A DNA stretch of 64,000 bases from Deltaproteobacteria bacterium SG8_13 (lineage in GTDB: Bacteria; Desulfobacterota; Desulfobacteria; Desulfobacterales; SG8-13), in assembly GCA_001303025.1 (NCBI GenBank), contig LJNK01000011.1:1-64000 (forward strand), in the 5' to 3' direction. The translations under genes and the position numbers were made by a program. The notes beneath the pieces were generated by a model. The model had not been told where the DNA came from, did no database searches, and saw nothing but the letters and a program-made list of their open reading frames with translations. Numbering within the stretch: position 1 is the first letter of the stretch; the number at the start of each line of letters is the position of its first letter. This document shows, one piece after another, positions 34,970-44,098 of the stretch.

Positions 34970-35527
34970 ATGATCCTGGAATACAAGGGGCACCGCCCGA
35001 AGATCGGAAAAAATGTGTTCATTGCCCCGACCGCCGTGGTAATCGGTAAGGTGGACGTCGGAGATAATGCGAGCATCTGGTACGGATCCGTTATCCGAGG
35101 GGACCGGGATACCATCACCATCGGGGAAAATGTCAACATTCAGGACAACTGCATCCTGCACACCGACCCGGGCCAGCCGGTCGTAATCGGCGACGGGGCT
35201 ACCGTGGGCCACGCGGCTGTCGTTCACGGGTGCACCGTCGAAAAAAACAGCCTGATCGGCATTCAGGCCGTGGTCCTCAACGGCGCGGTCATCAAGGAGG
35301 GTTCGGTGGTCGGGTCCGGCGCCGTTGTCCGGGAAGGACAGCGGGTGGGCCCTTTTCACCTGGTGGCCGGCGTCCCTGCAAAGCTGAAAAAAGAGCTGGA
35401 CAAGTCTATCTTGCGGCAACACGCCGGTACCACCGAAACCTATCGGCAACTGGCCGCAGAGCACCGCCGGATCCATTCGCCGGTTGCCGGCAGGGCGCAG
35501 CGAGGGGAGAAAAACCGGGGCTCATAG
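34970..35527 (+). CDS. gamma-class carbonic anhydrase (hexapeptide-repeat protein)
   Basis: A 185-residue left-handed beta-helix protein. The zinc-type motif region is HTDPGQPVVIGDGATVGHAAVVHGC (two His, about 62-86), with an earlier NASIWYGSVIRGDRD (about 42). Repeats of V/I-x-G-x-x are obvious. Such proteins hydrate CO2 as trimers, though some bind only metal. AAGGAG lies upstream of ATG 34970. Confidence 0.9.
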   Translation: MILEYKGHRPKIGKNVFIAPTAVVIGKVDVGDNASIWYGSVIRGDRDTITIGENVNIQDNCILHTDPGQPVVIGDGATVGHAAVVHGCTVEKNSLIGIQAVVLNGAVIKEGSVVGSGAVVREGQRVGPFHLVAGVPAKLKKELDKSILRQHAGTTETYRQLAAEHRRIHSPVAGRAQRGEKNRGS

Positions 35528-35638
35528 AGTTTTTCACCCATCCGATGCGCCGTGCCATGAAAGACAGCCGGCAGCACAAACAGGGTTCTGCGTCCGGCAG
35601 CGGACGGAAACGCTCACCCCAACCAGAGGATGTCAAGC

Positions 35639-36979
35639 ATGCAGCCAATGGATCGCAGCGAGCAGCAGTATCGGGACCTGGTGGAAGTCACCAGCGACTG
35701 GGCCTGGCAGGTGGACCCTTCGGGAAGATACACCTACAGCAACCCCAAAGTGTTCGACCTGCTCGGATACACACCGGAAGAGGTGATCGGCAAAACCCCT
35801 TTCGATTTCATGCCCGCCGGGGTTTGCGACGATATCCGGCGATATTTTGCAAAGATCGCGGAAGCGAGAAAACCTTTTTCCGGGCTGATCAATGTCAACC
35901 TGCACAAAAACGGTCAGGCGATCGTTCTGGAAACCAACGGGATCCCCATCTTTGACCACAATAGCACCTTTATGGGCTATCGGGGCATCGACCGGGATAT
36001 CACCGAGCGCAAGAAAATGGCCGACGCCATTGTCAAGATGCAGCAGGAGCTGGAAACCATCGTTGACCAGCGGACCGCAGAGCTGCTGAAGATCAACGAG
36101 ATGCTGGCCGACGAAATTACCATTCGAAAGCAGATCGAAGCGGATCTGCGCCGCAGCGAACAGCGGTTCCGCAGTCTCGTGGAAACCATGAACGAAGGTT
36201 TGGGAATCCAGGATGCCAGAGGGCGGCTGACTTATGTAAACGCCAAGATTTTAGAGATGACGGGCTATACCCGGGAGGAGATGATCGGCCGGCCGGTGAC
36301 CGACTTTATGGATGGCAAGAACAAAGACATTTATAAACGCAAGGCTGCCGTCCGGTCCACCGGTGACGCGGAGCCTTACGAACTGACGTTCAAAACAAAG
36401 TGCGGCAATCGCATCGACACCATCGTTTCCCCCAGAGCCCTGTTCGAGGACGGCAAGCATTACAAGGGCAGCTTTGCAGTCATCACCGATGTCAGCCGTT
36501 TGAAAAGGACCGAGGCAGCCCTGAAAAACAGGGAGCGGCAGCTCAGGGAAAAGACCCGCCGGTTGGAGAAGATGAACACGGCTCTGGAGGTGCTTCTGCA
36601 AAAGCGCGAGCAGGACAGGGCTGAAATCGAAAAGAAGGTGCTGCTAAATATCCGCCAGCTCATCGATCCCTACCTGGAGAAGCTGGGAGGAACCCGGCTC
36701 AACGAAAATCAGCGAGCCCTGGTCGATATCATTCAGACCAATCTTTCGGAAATCATATCCCCGTTTTCCTCCAGATTGCTCAAAGGCCACGCGGCACTGA
36801 CTTCGATGGAATTAAAAGTGGCTCAACTGGTCAAGCAGGGCAAGCGAACCAAAGAGATCGCCTTTGTGCTGAACATCTCCACGAAGACGGTCGATGCTCA
36901 TCGGATGCGGATTCGGAAGAAGCTCGGTCTGACCAACCAGAGGGTAAACCTGGAAACCTTCCTCAAGTCCACCGGCTGA
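35639..36979 (+). CDS. PAS-PAS-LuxR transcriptional regulator
   Basis: A 446-residue protein. Two PAS domains (about 15-130, opening LVEVTSDWAWQVDPSG; and about 180-300, opening LVETMNEGLGIQDARG) are joined and followed by a coiled coil (about 300-345). A C-terminal LuxR/FixJ helix-turn-helix (LTSMELKVAQLVKQGKRTKEIAF, then STKTVDAHRMRIRKKL, about 380-430) binds DNA. The first ATG is at 35639 since AGAGGA lies before it; 35630 is also in frame. There is no histidine kinase or receiver domain, so it senses directly. The target is unknown. Confidence 0.92.
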   Translation: MQPMDRSEQQYRDLVEVTSDWAWQVDPSGRYTYSNPKVFDLLGYTPEEVIGKTPFDFMPAGVCDDIRRYFAKIAEARKPFSGLINVNLHKNGQAIVLETNGIPIFDHNSTFMGYRGIDRDITERKKMADAIVKMQQELETIVDQRTAELLKINEMLADEITIRKQIEADLRRSEQRFRSLVETMNEGLGIQDARGRLTYVNAKILEMTGYTREEMIGRPVTDFMDGKNKDIYKRKAAVRSTGDAEPYELTFKTKCGNRIDTIVSPRALFEDGKHYKGSFAVITDVSRLKRTEAALKNRERQLREKTRRLEKMNTALEVLLQKREQDRAEIEKKVLLNIRQLIDPYLEKLGGTRLNENQRALVDIIQTNLSEIISPFSSRLLKGHAALTSMELKVAQLVKQGKRTKEIAFVLNISTKTVDAHRMRIRKKLGLTNQRVNLETFLKSTG

Positions 36980-37005
36980 CCCCTAGTTTGGTTAAGGGTT
37001 TTTTG
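36977..37005 (+). terminator. weak terminator candidate after PAS-LuxR gene
   Basis: ACCC...GGGT with an inner TA/TA pair around a T-rich loop, followed by six T. Short stem; low certainty. Confidence 0.3.
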
Positions 37006-37175
37006 GGTGTTTTTTTGGGGTTGATCTTCCCGTCGTCTTCCCTCCATAATGACTGCTGCAGGATGGCGGAGAGGCCATCGGCACCTCGGCTGTCCTGCGG
37101 CGATACAGAGGATGGGGGCAGGGGGAACTCCCATCTTCCCACCTAAAATGGTCGCCCTTCTACGGGGTGGCCATT

Positions 37176-38264
37176 TTATATGGCGCGGCAGGCGACTTTT
37201 CGCAGCAATGGAAAAAACTTGTGGTTGGCTTTCGGAAAAGCGAAGCGGTCGATCTCTTCGACGGATATCCAGCGGTAGTCCACCGGGCCGTTGAGTTTCA
37301 CGCGGCCGGAAAGATACCGGCAACGGTAGACATCCATCACGATTTTAAAATGCGTGTAGGCGTGCCGGACACGTGCCAGGTGCTGCCTGACCTCGACGTG
37401 TAGATTCACCTCTTCCCTGATTTCGCGGATGCACGCCGTCGCAGGATCTTCCCGGGGTCCGATCTTGCCGCCCGGAAACTCCCACAATCCGCCCAGCAGA
37501 CCTTCGTTTTTCCGGCGGGTGATCAGCACCCGGCTGTTGCGGCACACCACGCCGACGGCGATACCGTATACCGGCACCGGTTCGGAGCGGATTCGGACGG
37601 GATACTTGTCGACGACCTTTTCCCTGAAAGCGCTGCAAGCGGAGCGGACCGGGCAGCCGGGGCAGGTCGGCCGACCGGCGGTGCAGGTCACAGCACCCAA
37701 CTCCATCATGGCCTGGTTGAAGTTTCCCGGATGACGACTGTCGAGCAGCAGCTGCGCCGCTGACTCGAAGCTGCGGTGCGATGATGGCCGGTTGACCGGT
37801 GCGTCGATTTGCATCAGGCGCGACAGCACCCGCTTGACATTACCGTCCACTGCCGCCAGCGGCCGGTCAAAGGCGATGCTGGCCACCGCCGCCCGGATGT
37901 AGCCCCCGACTCCAGGCAGCTTGCCGAAATGATCCGGGTCCTGGGGAACGATACCTGCGTATTGGGCGGCAACGATGCGTGCTGCGCGGTGCAGGTTGCG
38001 GGCGCGGGCATAATACCCCAACCCCTCCCAGGCTTTCAGCACCTCTTGCAGGTCCGACCGTGCCAGGGACGGCAGGTAGGGAAATCGCTGCAGAAACCGA
38101 AGAAAATACGGAATAACCGTTTCCACGCGGGTTTGCTGCAGCATCACCTCCGACACCCATATGCGGTAAGGATCTTTAGTCTCTCTCCAGGGAAGCTTGC
38201 GGCGGCTGTCCCGATACCAGTCGAGCAGCCGCTTCCGAAATTTATGTATCTGCTGTGGTTTCAT
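37176..38264 (-). CDS. mutY: A/G-specific adenine glycosylase
   Basis: A 362-residue base-excision enzyme: helix-hairpin-helix region LPGVGGYIRAAVASIAFDRP with catalytic Asp (about 117), 4Fe-4S ligands in CTAGRPTCPGCPVRSAC (C-x6-C-x2-C-x5-C, about 199-215), and a C-terminal NUDIX-type region (GLLGGLWEFPGGKIGP near 262). It removes adenine mispaired with 8-oxoguanine. It lies downstream of the nitroreductase gene. Confidence 0.95.
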   Translation of the reverse strand: MKPQQIHKFRKRLLDWYRDSRRKLPWRETKDPYRIWVSEVMLQQTRVETVIPYFLRFLQRFPYLPSLARSDLQEVLKAWEGLGYYARARNLHRAARIVAAQYAGIVPQDPDHFGKLPGVGGYIRAAVASIAFDRPLAAVDGNVKRVLSRLMQIDAPVNRPSSHRSFESAAQLLLDSRHPGNFNQAMMELGAVTCTAGRPTCPGCPVRSACSAFREKVVDKYPVRIRSEPVPVYGIAVGVVCRNSRVLITRRKNEGLLGGLWEFPGGKIGPREDPATACIREIREEVNLHVEVRQHLARVRHAYTHFKIVMDVYRCRYLSGRVKLNGPVDYRWISVEEIDRFAFPKANHKFFPLLRKVACRAI

Positions 38265-38304
38265 ATCCGCATGGGAAACGATGTCCGGTTTATCACGTTT
38301 TGTC

Positions 38305-39951
38305 CTACTTTTCTCTCCTGCCGGGTTGCCGGCTGCTTTCCAGGTGATGGTATGCAGCAAGCGTCGTCAGGCGGGGGTCTTCGACCGGCCGGCCGACGGT
38401 GAAATGGTACAGGCTCTGCCAGCTGTGGTCCGATACGCCGATGAGTTCGTGCACCGGGTCGTCGAAGTAGCAGCCGATGCCGGTCCCGCGAAAACCCTGG
38501 GCCTCGGCCTCCAGGTAGAGCGTCTGGCCGATCATGCCGGCCTCCCAGAAAAGCTGCCGGTACCGGTAGGCGGCCGGGCGGACTACGGCATCGAATTCGG
38601 CGATCATGCCGAGGGAAAAGGTCGAATCCCCGGCGATTTCCTGATGGCAGCTCATCCGGGCGGCATCCTGCCGGAAGTCGCCGGTTTGCAGCAGATACAG
38701 CGGCAGGGCGCCTTCCACCGGCTGCCAGTCAAAATGGGGACGAAAGGCCTCCCGCACTGCCTGTAGCTTGTCGGCACTGCGCAGCAGAAAGTACAGACCC
38801 TGCTGAAGTCCCTGTACCCGGTGCACGAAAACGAGCAAGTGGAGGCAGGGTTGGCCGATCTGGGCGTCGAAAGGCGGGCAGCCGTCCCGTGGCAGCGTCT
38901 TGTCCAGTATGGCCTGAAATCCGGAGCTGTCGATCACCGCCTGGGGGTCGAAAGCGATGGCACTGCGCCTGGCCCGGATTACCGCCGGTGCGGAGAGCGG
39001 TGAATCGGGCTGGTCGATAAACGACCGGCGGCCGTAGCGGGACCGGTGCTCGTCGGTCGGCGGTTTTCGAACAGCTTCGGCAGTGTCATCGATGATCTCC
39101 CAGCCCACCGGCTCCCGGCTGAGGCGGTTGGGTCGTCCCTCGATTTTCATTTCCGCCAATGCCTGCAGCACCTCTTCCGGCAGTCCACGGGGGGTGTCGG
39201 CAGTCTCCTGGCTGCCGACGAAGCCGGCCAGGTCCGGGTGTTCGGCTTCCAGCCGCTTCCACTGTGTGCGGTCGAACCCGAGCATGATCTCGATCTGACG
39301 GTCCGACAGGGCATTCAAAAAGGTAAAACGCCAGCCCCACAGGCCGGCCGCCAAGCTCAATGCGGCCACTGCGTGACCGACGTCATGGTTGCAATAGCGA
39401 AAAGCGCGCTCACCGTATTTCCAGGATTCCCTCCAGAAGATGCTGCTCAGACCGATCAGAAACCCCCCGGTACCGAAATGCGACTCGATCTGCTCGCCCA
39501 GCGCCGGTGAAGCCACGGCGCGACGCTCCAGTCCGTGCAGCAGGGGATTGTAATGATACAGGCCCGGCTGCAGGGCATCGGTTTCCGGTAGTATGAGATA
39601 CGCCTCTGTGGGATGAAGGTTTCCGCTGGACGGGTTTATCCGCAGGGACCAGCGACTGTTGCCAAGCGATTTCCAGGCAGACAGGGCCAGGGAGAGTTCC
39701 AGAAGCCCGGCGATGTTCACCAGGGTGAAAGGGGCGGCCGATCGACCTGCGCGGCGGAAAAGGTGCGCGTGGTTCACGGCGGGATCGGTCTGCAGAAACG
39801 GCAGCGACACCCGGATACTGTCGTCGTAGAACCGGAACGGAATCGGCTGGTTTTCCCAGTCCATACGGCCGGCGCTGCGGGCATATTGGTGGTAGTGGTG
39901 TTTGCTGCGGTCGTGGTACTCGATAACCGCCGGATAATTGCGGTCCTGCAT
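38305..39951 (-). CDS. tandem nitroreductase/SagB-family flavoprotein
   Basis: A 548-residue protein containing two nitroreductase-like (SagB/ThcOx) domains. The first half has HDRSKHHYHQYARS, SLRINPSSGNLHPTEAYL (FMN loop, about 108) and the second half GRRSFIDQPDSPLSAPAVIRARRSA (about 335). The Ser/Asn/Leu pattern at the FMN site is clear in the first copy, less so in the second. SagB relatives oxidise heterocycles in modified peptides, but no peptide-modification genes are nearby, so the role is open. It lies 163 bp downstream of the ALDH3 gene. Confidence 0.82.
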   Translation of the reverse strand: MQDRNYPAVIEYHDRSKHHYHQYARSAGRMDWENQPIPFRFYDDSIRVSLPFLQTDPAVNHAHLFRRAGRSAAPFTLVNIAGLLELSLALSAWKSLGNSRWSLRINPSSGNLHPTEAYLILPETDALQPGLYHYNPLLHGLERRAVASPALGEQIESHFGTGGFLIGLSSIFWRESWKYGERAFRYCNHDVGHAVAALSLAAGLWGWRFTFLNALSDRQIEIMLGFDRTQWKRLEAEHPDLAGFVGSQETADTPRGLPEEVLQALAEMKIEGRPNRLSREPVGWEIIDDTAEAVRKPPTDEHRSRYGRRSFIDQPDSPLSAPAVIRARRSAIAFDPQAVIDSSGFQAILDKTLPRDGCPPFDAQIGQPCLHLLVFVHRVQGLQQGLYFLLRSADKLQAVREAFRPHFDWQPVEGALPLYLLQTGDFRQDAARMSCHQEIAGDSTFSLGMIAEFDAVVRPAAYRYRQLFWEAGMIGQTLYLEAEAQGFRGTGIGCYFDDPVHELIGVSDHSWQSLYHFTVGRPVEDPRLTTLAAYHHLESSRQPGRREK

Positions 39952-40114
39952 CTTTCCGATGTTCTCCGTTGGCGAGCAGCTGCGGCGCAACTGTCGGCCG
40001 GCGATGGAAACGGGGCGGCACAGCGGAGCCGGCAGGGCCGATCTCACCAGATGAATTCATGAGCCGCCATACCGCTCCCGTGATCTGGCAAACCGGATGA
40101 ATGACTCCTGCGGT

Positions 40115-41485
40115 TTAGCGAAGGAGTTTTTTCAACCGCGACAAGTTCCCATAGGGCGGGTACCGCAGCGGTGTATGGAACCACGCCGGCTTTTTCATCA
40201 CGCCCTTGAAGTGCGAGAAGGTGTCGAAGCTGAATCGACCGTGATAACGCCCCAACCCGCTTGTGCCGATACCGCCAAACGGCAGGTGCGGATTGGCGAA
40301 ATGCACCAGGGTATCATTGATGCATCCCCCGCCGAACGTTACCTCCTCGATGACTTTCTCCTGCACGGCGGGGTCGTCTGAAAACAGATACAGCGCCAGC
40401 GGCGGCGGCAGCTCCCGAACGCGTGCCACTGCTTCACCCAGGTCATCGTACGTCAATATCGGTAGAATCGGACCGAAAATCTCTTCCTGCATGATCGGAT
40501 CCTCCCAGCCCACCTCATCGAGCACGGTGGGGTCGAAATAGCACTGCTGCCGATCTGTTTTCCCGCCGAAAACGATGCGCCCGCTGCCCAGGAGGCCGGC
40601 CAGTCGATCAAAATGACGGCGGCTGATAATGCGGGCATAATCCCGACTTTGCCGGGGATCTGTTCCGAAAAAGCGTGTGATCTGCTCCGTGATGCTGTCG
40701 ACCAATTTCGGCCGGACTGTCGCATCCACCAGCAGGAAGTCCGGTGCGATGCAAGTCTGGCCGGCATTGAGAAACTTGCCGGCAACGATTTTCCGGGCCG
40801 CGTGATCGACAGCGATGCTCCGGTCGACGATGCACGGGCTCTTGCCGCCCAGCTCCAGCGTCACCGGCGTCAGATACCGGGCGGCTGCCTGCATGACGAT
40901 CCGACCCACCGCGGTGCCGCCGGTGAAAAAGATGGAGTCGAAGCGATGTGCCAGCAGCGATTCACCGACATCGGCGCTGCCTTCCACTGCCGCCAGGTAG
41001 CGTGGATCGAAGTGCTCGGCAATCAGGGTGGCCATTGCCGCAGAGGTCTGCGGGGCGTACTCGGAGGGCTTGAGAATGCAGCAGTTGCCGGCAGCCAGTG
41101 CACCGATCAACGGGGTCATTGACAGCAGAAACGGAAAATTCCAGGGGCTGATGACCAGCACCACGCCATAGGGCTGCGGGTAGATACGGCTGCTTCCCGG
41201 CAGGCCCGTCAGCGGCGTGGGGACCCGACGGGAGGCCGCCCACCGTCGGACCCGATTCAGGGTGAATCGCAGCTCGCTGCGCACGATGCCGATCTCGGAA
41301 AGATATGCCTCGTAGGCAGACTTGCCCAGATCGGCTTCCAGGGCCTGCAGAACGGTATCCTCGGCCGTTGCGACGACAGCCTGCAATTGCCGCAGTTGGC
41401 GGATTCGAAAGGCGAGGTCGCGGGTTTGCCCCGAGGCGAAGAAGGCGCGTTGAGATCCGACAAGATCGTGCAGGTCGTTGGGCAT
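40115..41485 (-). CDS. ALDH3-family aldehyde dehydrogenase
   Basis: A 456-residue class 3 aldehyde dehydrogenase without the long N-terminus. Motifs: VVLVISPWNFPFLLSM (about 107), ELGGKSPCIV (Glu base, about 207), FLNAGQTCIAPDFLL (catalytic Cys, about 243), and HLPFGGIGTSGLGRYHG near the C-terminus. It oxidises medium- or long-chain aldehydes. ATG 41485 has AAAGG 6 nt upstream; a start at 41503 overlapping the previous gene is possible. It lies just downstream of the rhodanese-ferritin gene. Confidence 0.92.
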   Translation of the reverse strand: MPNDLHDLVGSQRAFFASGQTRDLAFRIRQLRQLQAVVATAEDTVLQALEADLGKSAYEAYLSEIGIVRSELRFTLNRVRRWAASRRVPTPLTGLPGSSRIYPQPYGVVLVISPWNFPFLLSMTPLIGALAAGNCCILKPSEYAPQTSAAMATLIAEHFDPRYLAAVEGSADVGESLLAHRFDSIFFTGGTAVGRIVMQAAARYLTPVTLELGGKSPCIVDRSIAVDHAARKIVAGKFLNAGQTCIAPDFLLVDATVRPKLVDSITEQITRFFGTDPRQSRDYARIISRRHFDRLAGLLGSGRIVFGGKTDRQQCYFDPTVLDEVGWEDPIMQEEIFGPILPILTYDDLGEAVARVRELPPPLALYLFSDDPAVQEKVIEEVTFGGGCINDTLVHFANPHLPFGGIGTSGLGRYHGRFSFDTFSHFKGVMKKPAWFHTPLRYPPYGNLSRLKKLLR

Positions 41486-41495
41486 AGCAGACCTT

Positions 41496-42341
41496 TTACC
41501 CATTGCAAAGCTCGATCGCCCGGCCCAGCAGCCGCATGTGCCCTTTTTCTGCCTGGGCAATGGATAATAAGGCCTGGCGGACTTCGGGTTTCTCGCTTCG
41601 ATCGGCCATGACACGGTACAGGTCAAACGCCGTGTATTCGATCTGCATCGATATTTCGATCATGCTCAGGCAGGTGTCACCTTCGAGGCTTTCGAGTCGC
41701 TGAAGCATTAATTCCAGCGATTCGCCGCCTTCGAGGATGTTGCCCTCCAGTTGGGCGTATAACGTTTCAAATGGCTGCGGCGCTGAAACCCGGGGTGACC
41801 AGATTCCGTAGATGGTTCGTGCGTGGGCGGTCTCTGCCTTCGACAGCTGCTGGAAGGCCGGCAGATACCGCGCAGATGCAGATCGGTCCACGATGGCCTG
41901 ATAAAACCGCCAGGCCCCCTTCTCCAGATCCATGGCGGTGTGCAGCAGTTCGGTGAAATCCTTTGCCCGCTCGAACACCTGCACGCGGGGAAAGTCTTCC
42001 ATCATCCTGCCCGACCATTTCAGGATGCCGCCGAGCAGATTGTAAACCTTGCCGGAGGTGACTTCCGCGTCCTGGGCAAGCAGGGCGGCTGCCGCTGAGC
42101 GGGCACCGGAGCGGCAATAAAAGATCAGGTCCTGGTCGGATGGAAGCTCGAACAGTTTCGATTCGAACTCCAGCATCGGCAGGAACAGGGCCCCTGGAAT
42201 ATGCCCCATTTCGTACTCCGCAGGCTGGCGCACATCGATGAGAACGTAGCTGCTTTCATTGTGGGTGTCGATGTAGTGTCTGAGTTCGTCGCCGGTCAGG
42301 TGGCCGGGCGGGGTCATGTCGAAGTGCACGTCATCCGGCAT
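41496..42341 (-). CDS. rhodanese domain fused to ferritin-like (rubrerythrin-type) domain
   Basis: A 281-residue fusion. The N-terminal rhodanese (YVLIDVRQPAEYEMGHIPGAL, residues about 30-50; active Cys in IFYCRSGARSA, about 92) is intact. The C-terminal ferritin-like bundle has Glu/His patterns (AMDLEKGAWRFYQ about 150; SKAETAHARTIYG about 185; SLEGDTCLSMIEISMQIEYTAFDLYR about 228). It lacks rubredoxin. This links sulfur transfer with a diiron site, probably in sulfide or peroxide stress; the coupling is inferred. Confidence 0.88.
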   Translation of the reverse strand: MPDDVHFDMTPPGHLTGDELRHYIDTHNESSYVLIDVRQPAEYEMGHIPGALFLPMLEFESKLFELPSDQDLIFYCRSGARSAAAALLAQDAEVTSGKVYNLLGGILKWSGRMMEDFPRVQVFERAKDFTELLHTAMDLEKGAWRFYQAIVDRSASARYLPAFQQLSKAETAHARTIYGIWSPRVSAPQPFETLYAQLEGNILEGGESLELMLQRLESLEGDTCLSMIEISMQIEYTAFDLYRVMADRSEKPEVRQALLSIAQAEKGHMRLLGRAIELCNG

Positions 42342-42450
42342 GCCATCTCCTTCTTGTTCGTGGGTGAGCCGTGATCAAGGCCTATCACCTCCGCCATGCA
42401 GCGTCAACCGTTCTGCCGCCGGAAGGGGGCTGCCAGCCGGCAGGAAAGCA

Positions 42451-42481
42451 AAAAGGGCAGCACCGAACGATGCTGCCCTTT
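42451..42481 (-). terminator. rho-independent terminator of the HesB-like gene
   Basis: GGGCAGCA (42455-42462) pairs with TGCTGCCC (42471-42478); loop of 8. On the minus strand a five-T run follows the stem, just after the HesB stop at 42500, so it ends that gene. Confidence 0.8.
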
Positions 42482-42499
42482 CAATGAGTAAAATCAGAA

Positions 42500-42814
42500 T
42501 TAGACGCTGCAGCTGTTGTTTGATCCGCATCCGCCGCATGCCGAATCGAACTTGATGCTGCTGGTCAGCCTGAACCCGTAGTCAATGAAATCGACCTTTA
42601 CCGGTTGAGCGAGCTTGATAAATTCCTTGTCGACGACGTAGGTGAAACCGTCGATATCGTACACATCATCTGAATCTTTCGGCTCATCCAGAGCCATTGC
42701 CAGGGAGGGGCCGCCTCATCCCCCCTCGTTTAAAAAGATTCGAATCGGTGATGCATCCCGATCCTTGAAATACTCGGCGATCTGTTTCGTGGCCTCCGGT
42801 GTAATCTCAACCAT
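42500..42814 (-). CDS. HesB/IscA-like selenoprotein with in-frame UGA
   Basis: A 104-codon gene from ATG 42814 (TCAGGAGGAAG just before it). The frame reads MVEITPEATKQIAEYFKD, then IRIFLNEGG, then TGA (42716-42718, codon 33), then GGPSLAMALDEPKDSD through to GCGSNNSCSV and TAA at 42500. The TGA occupies the first conserved Cys of the family. HesB-like proteins with selenocysteine at this site are an established bacterial selenoprotein family. A matching hairpin follows. A-type FeS carrier role is inferred from the fold; with Sec replacing a cluster Cys, the exact role is unsettled. Confidence 0.9.
42681..42695 (-). promoter_or_regulatory. candidate SECIS hairpin of the HesB-like gene
   Basis: On the minus strand GGCUC-UGGAU-GAGCC gives a 5-bp stem and a 5-nt loop beginning 26 nt after the TGA, G at the second loop position. 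Confidence 0.65.
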
Positions 42815-43033
42815 GACTTCCTCCTGAGCGTTTTTCGGTCCGCTGTGCGCGCACCCCGCGTAATTCCAAAAGCGGAGTGGAAAATAAGTACCGCCCCCTG
42901 GTTTGTCAACGCATAAACGCGTCGGCCGAAGAGGCGGTTTGCATTGCTTCGGTCATGTCCTTTTGGAAAGAATCCCAATTATACAGTGAAGGCCGACAAG
43001 GCGTCAAGCAGCGTCTGCAATCGGCCGCTGAAT

Positions 43034-43564
43034 TCAAGCAAGGCTGGCGAGGTGGCGTTCGTACACCTGCCGGTCGCCTTCGGAAAACAAAATGAACACC
43101 ACCTTTTCGATGGCGGGGAGGGCCTTCAGAAAGCGGCAGGAACTGTCGATGGCAACCCGGCATGCATCTGCGATGGGATAGCCGTATACGCCGCAGCTGA
43201 TGGCCGGAAAAGCGACGGAGCGAACTCCGTGCGCTGCGGCCAGTGTCAAGCTGTTGACATAACACTGGGCCAGCAGGTTTTCGGCCCGTGCCGCGTTCAT
43301 CCGGTGATACACCGGGCCGACGGTGTGAATTACGTGTGCGGCGGGAAGTCGATACCCTCCGGTTATTCTGGCTTCGCCGGTCGGGCAGCCGCCGATGGTC
43401 CGGCACTCATCCAGCAGCTCGGGACCGGCCGCCCGATGGATCGCTCCGTCGACGCCTCCGCCGCCCAGCAGGCTGGAGTTGGCCGCATTGACGATGGCAT
43501 CCACCTCCAGGCGGGTGATGTCCCCTTGCCGGATCTCGATTTTCTGTAAAACACTTTTCTCCAT
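43034..43564 (-). CDS. macro-domain protein (YmdB-type O-acetyl-ADP-ribose deacetylase)
   Basis: A 176-residue macro domain. ADP-ribose site motifs: LEVDAIVNAANSSLLGGGGVDGAIH (about residues 18-42), GGYRLPAAHVIHTVGP (about 69) and SVAFPAISCGVYGYP (about 115). The ATG is 43564. It likely removes ADP-ribose-linked acyl groups. Downstream of the FmdB gene on the same strand (40 bp). Confidence 0.92.
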   Translation of the reverse strand: MEKSVLQKIEIRQGDITRLEVDAIVNAANSSLLGGGGVDGAIHRAAGPELLDECRTIGGCPTGEARITGGYRLPAAHVIHTVGPVYHRMNAARAENLLAQCYVNSLTLAAAHGVRSVAFPAISCGVYGYPIADACRVAIDSSCRFLKALPAIEKVVFILFSEGDRQVYERHLASLA

Positions 43565-43603
43565 CGGCCCATTCCTTTTCGCTGCGCTGCTGCCCTGCAC
43601 CCA

Positions 43604-44098
43604 TCACAGATCGTAGAGGGTGTCGTCCCGGCTGGGCGCTTTGCGCCGGGCGGTCCCCGCCGCTCCCTTTTTCTCCGGCAGCAGAAAGGGATCTTCGTTT
43701 TCGAGCAGGTCTCCCATCTCCGCTTCGATTTTTTCCGGGTCTTCACCGCTTTCCATCCGGCTCAAGGCCTCCTGCATTCCGTCTCCCAGCTGCATGCCGG
43801 TCATGTCCGAGAGTTTGCGCATCAGATTGGCGGCCTGGCGGGGGTCGTCTTCGTTGATCTTGTCCGCCTCACCGGCCAGCATGTGCATGGCTTGCTCCAT
43901 TTTACTTTCGTCAAAAGGCAGCTCGTCTGCATCGCTGTCTTCTTTTGCCCTTCCGGTTACGGCGAATGCGGACATCCGGCGCGTCAGGGTTCGGGTTTTG
44001 CATCGGGGGCACTTTGGTTTTTTCGCGGTATTGACCGAACGCGAAAAGAAGTTGAATATGGTGTTGCAGTCCTCGCAGTAAAATTCGTAGATGGGCAT
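43604..44098 (-). CDS. FmdB-family zinc-ribbon protein
   Basis: A 164-residue protein. The N-terminal zinc ribbon is MPIYEFYCEDCNTIF with later PKCPRCKTRTL (C-x2-C ... C-x2-C). The rest is acidic, helical and disordered (MEQAMHMLAGEADKINEDD), unlike short FmdB proteins. FmdB is often a regulator of amide-metabolism genes; that assignment does not follow here. Confidence 0.85.
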   Translation of the reverse strand: MPIYEFYCEDCNTIFNFFSRSVNTAKKPKCPRCKTRTLTRRMSAFAVTGRAKEDSDADELPFDESKMEQAMHMLAGEADKINEDDPRQAANLMRKLSDMTGMQLGDGMQEALSRMESGEDPEKIEAEMGDLLENEDPFLLPEKKGAAGTARRKAPSRDDTLYDL

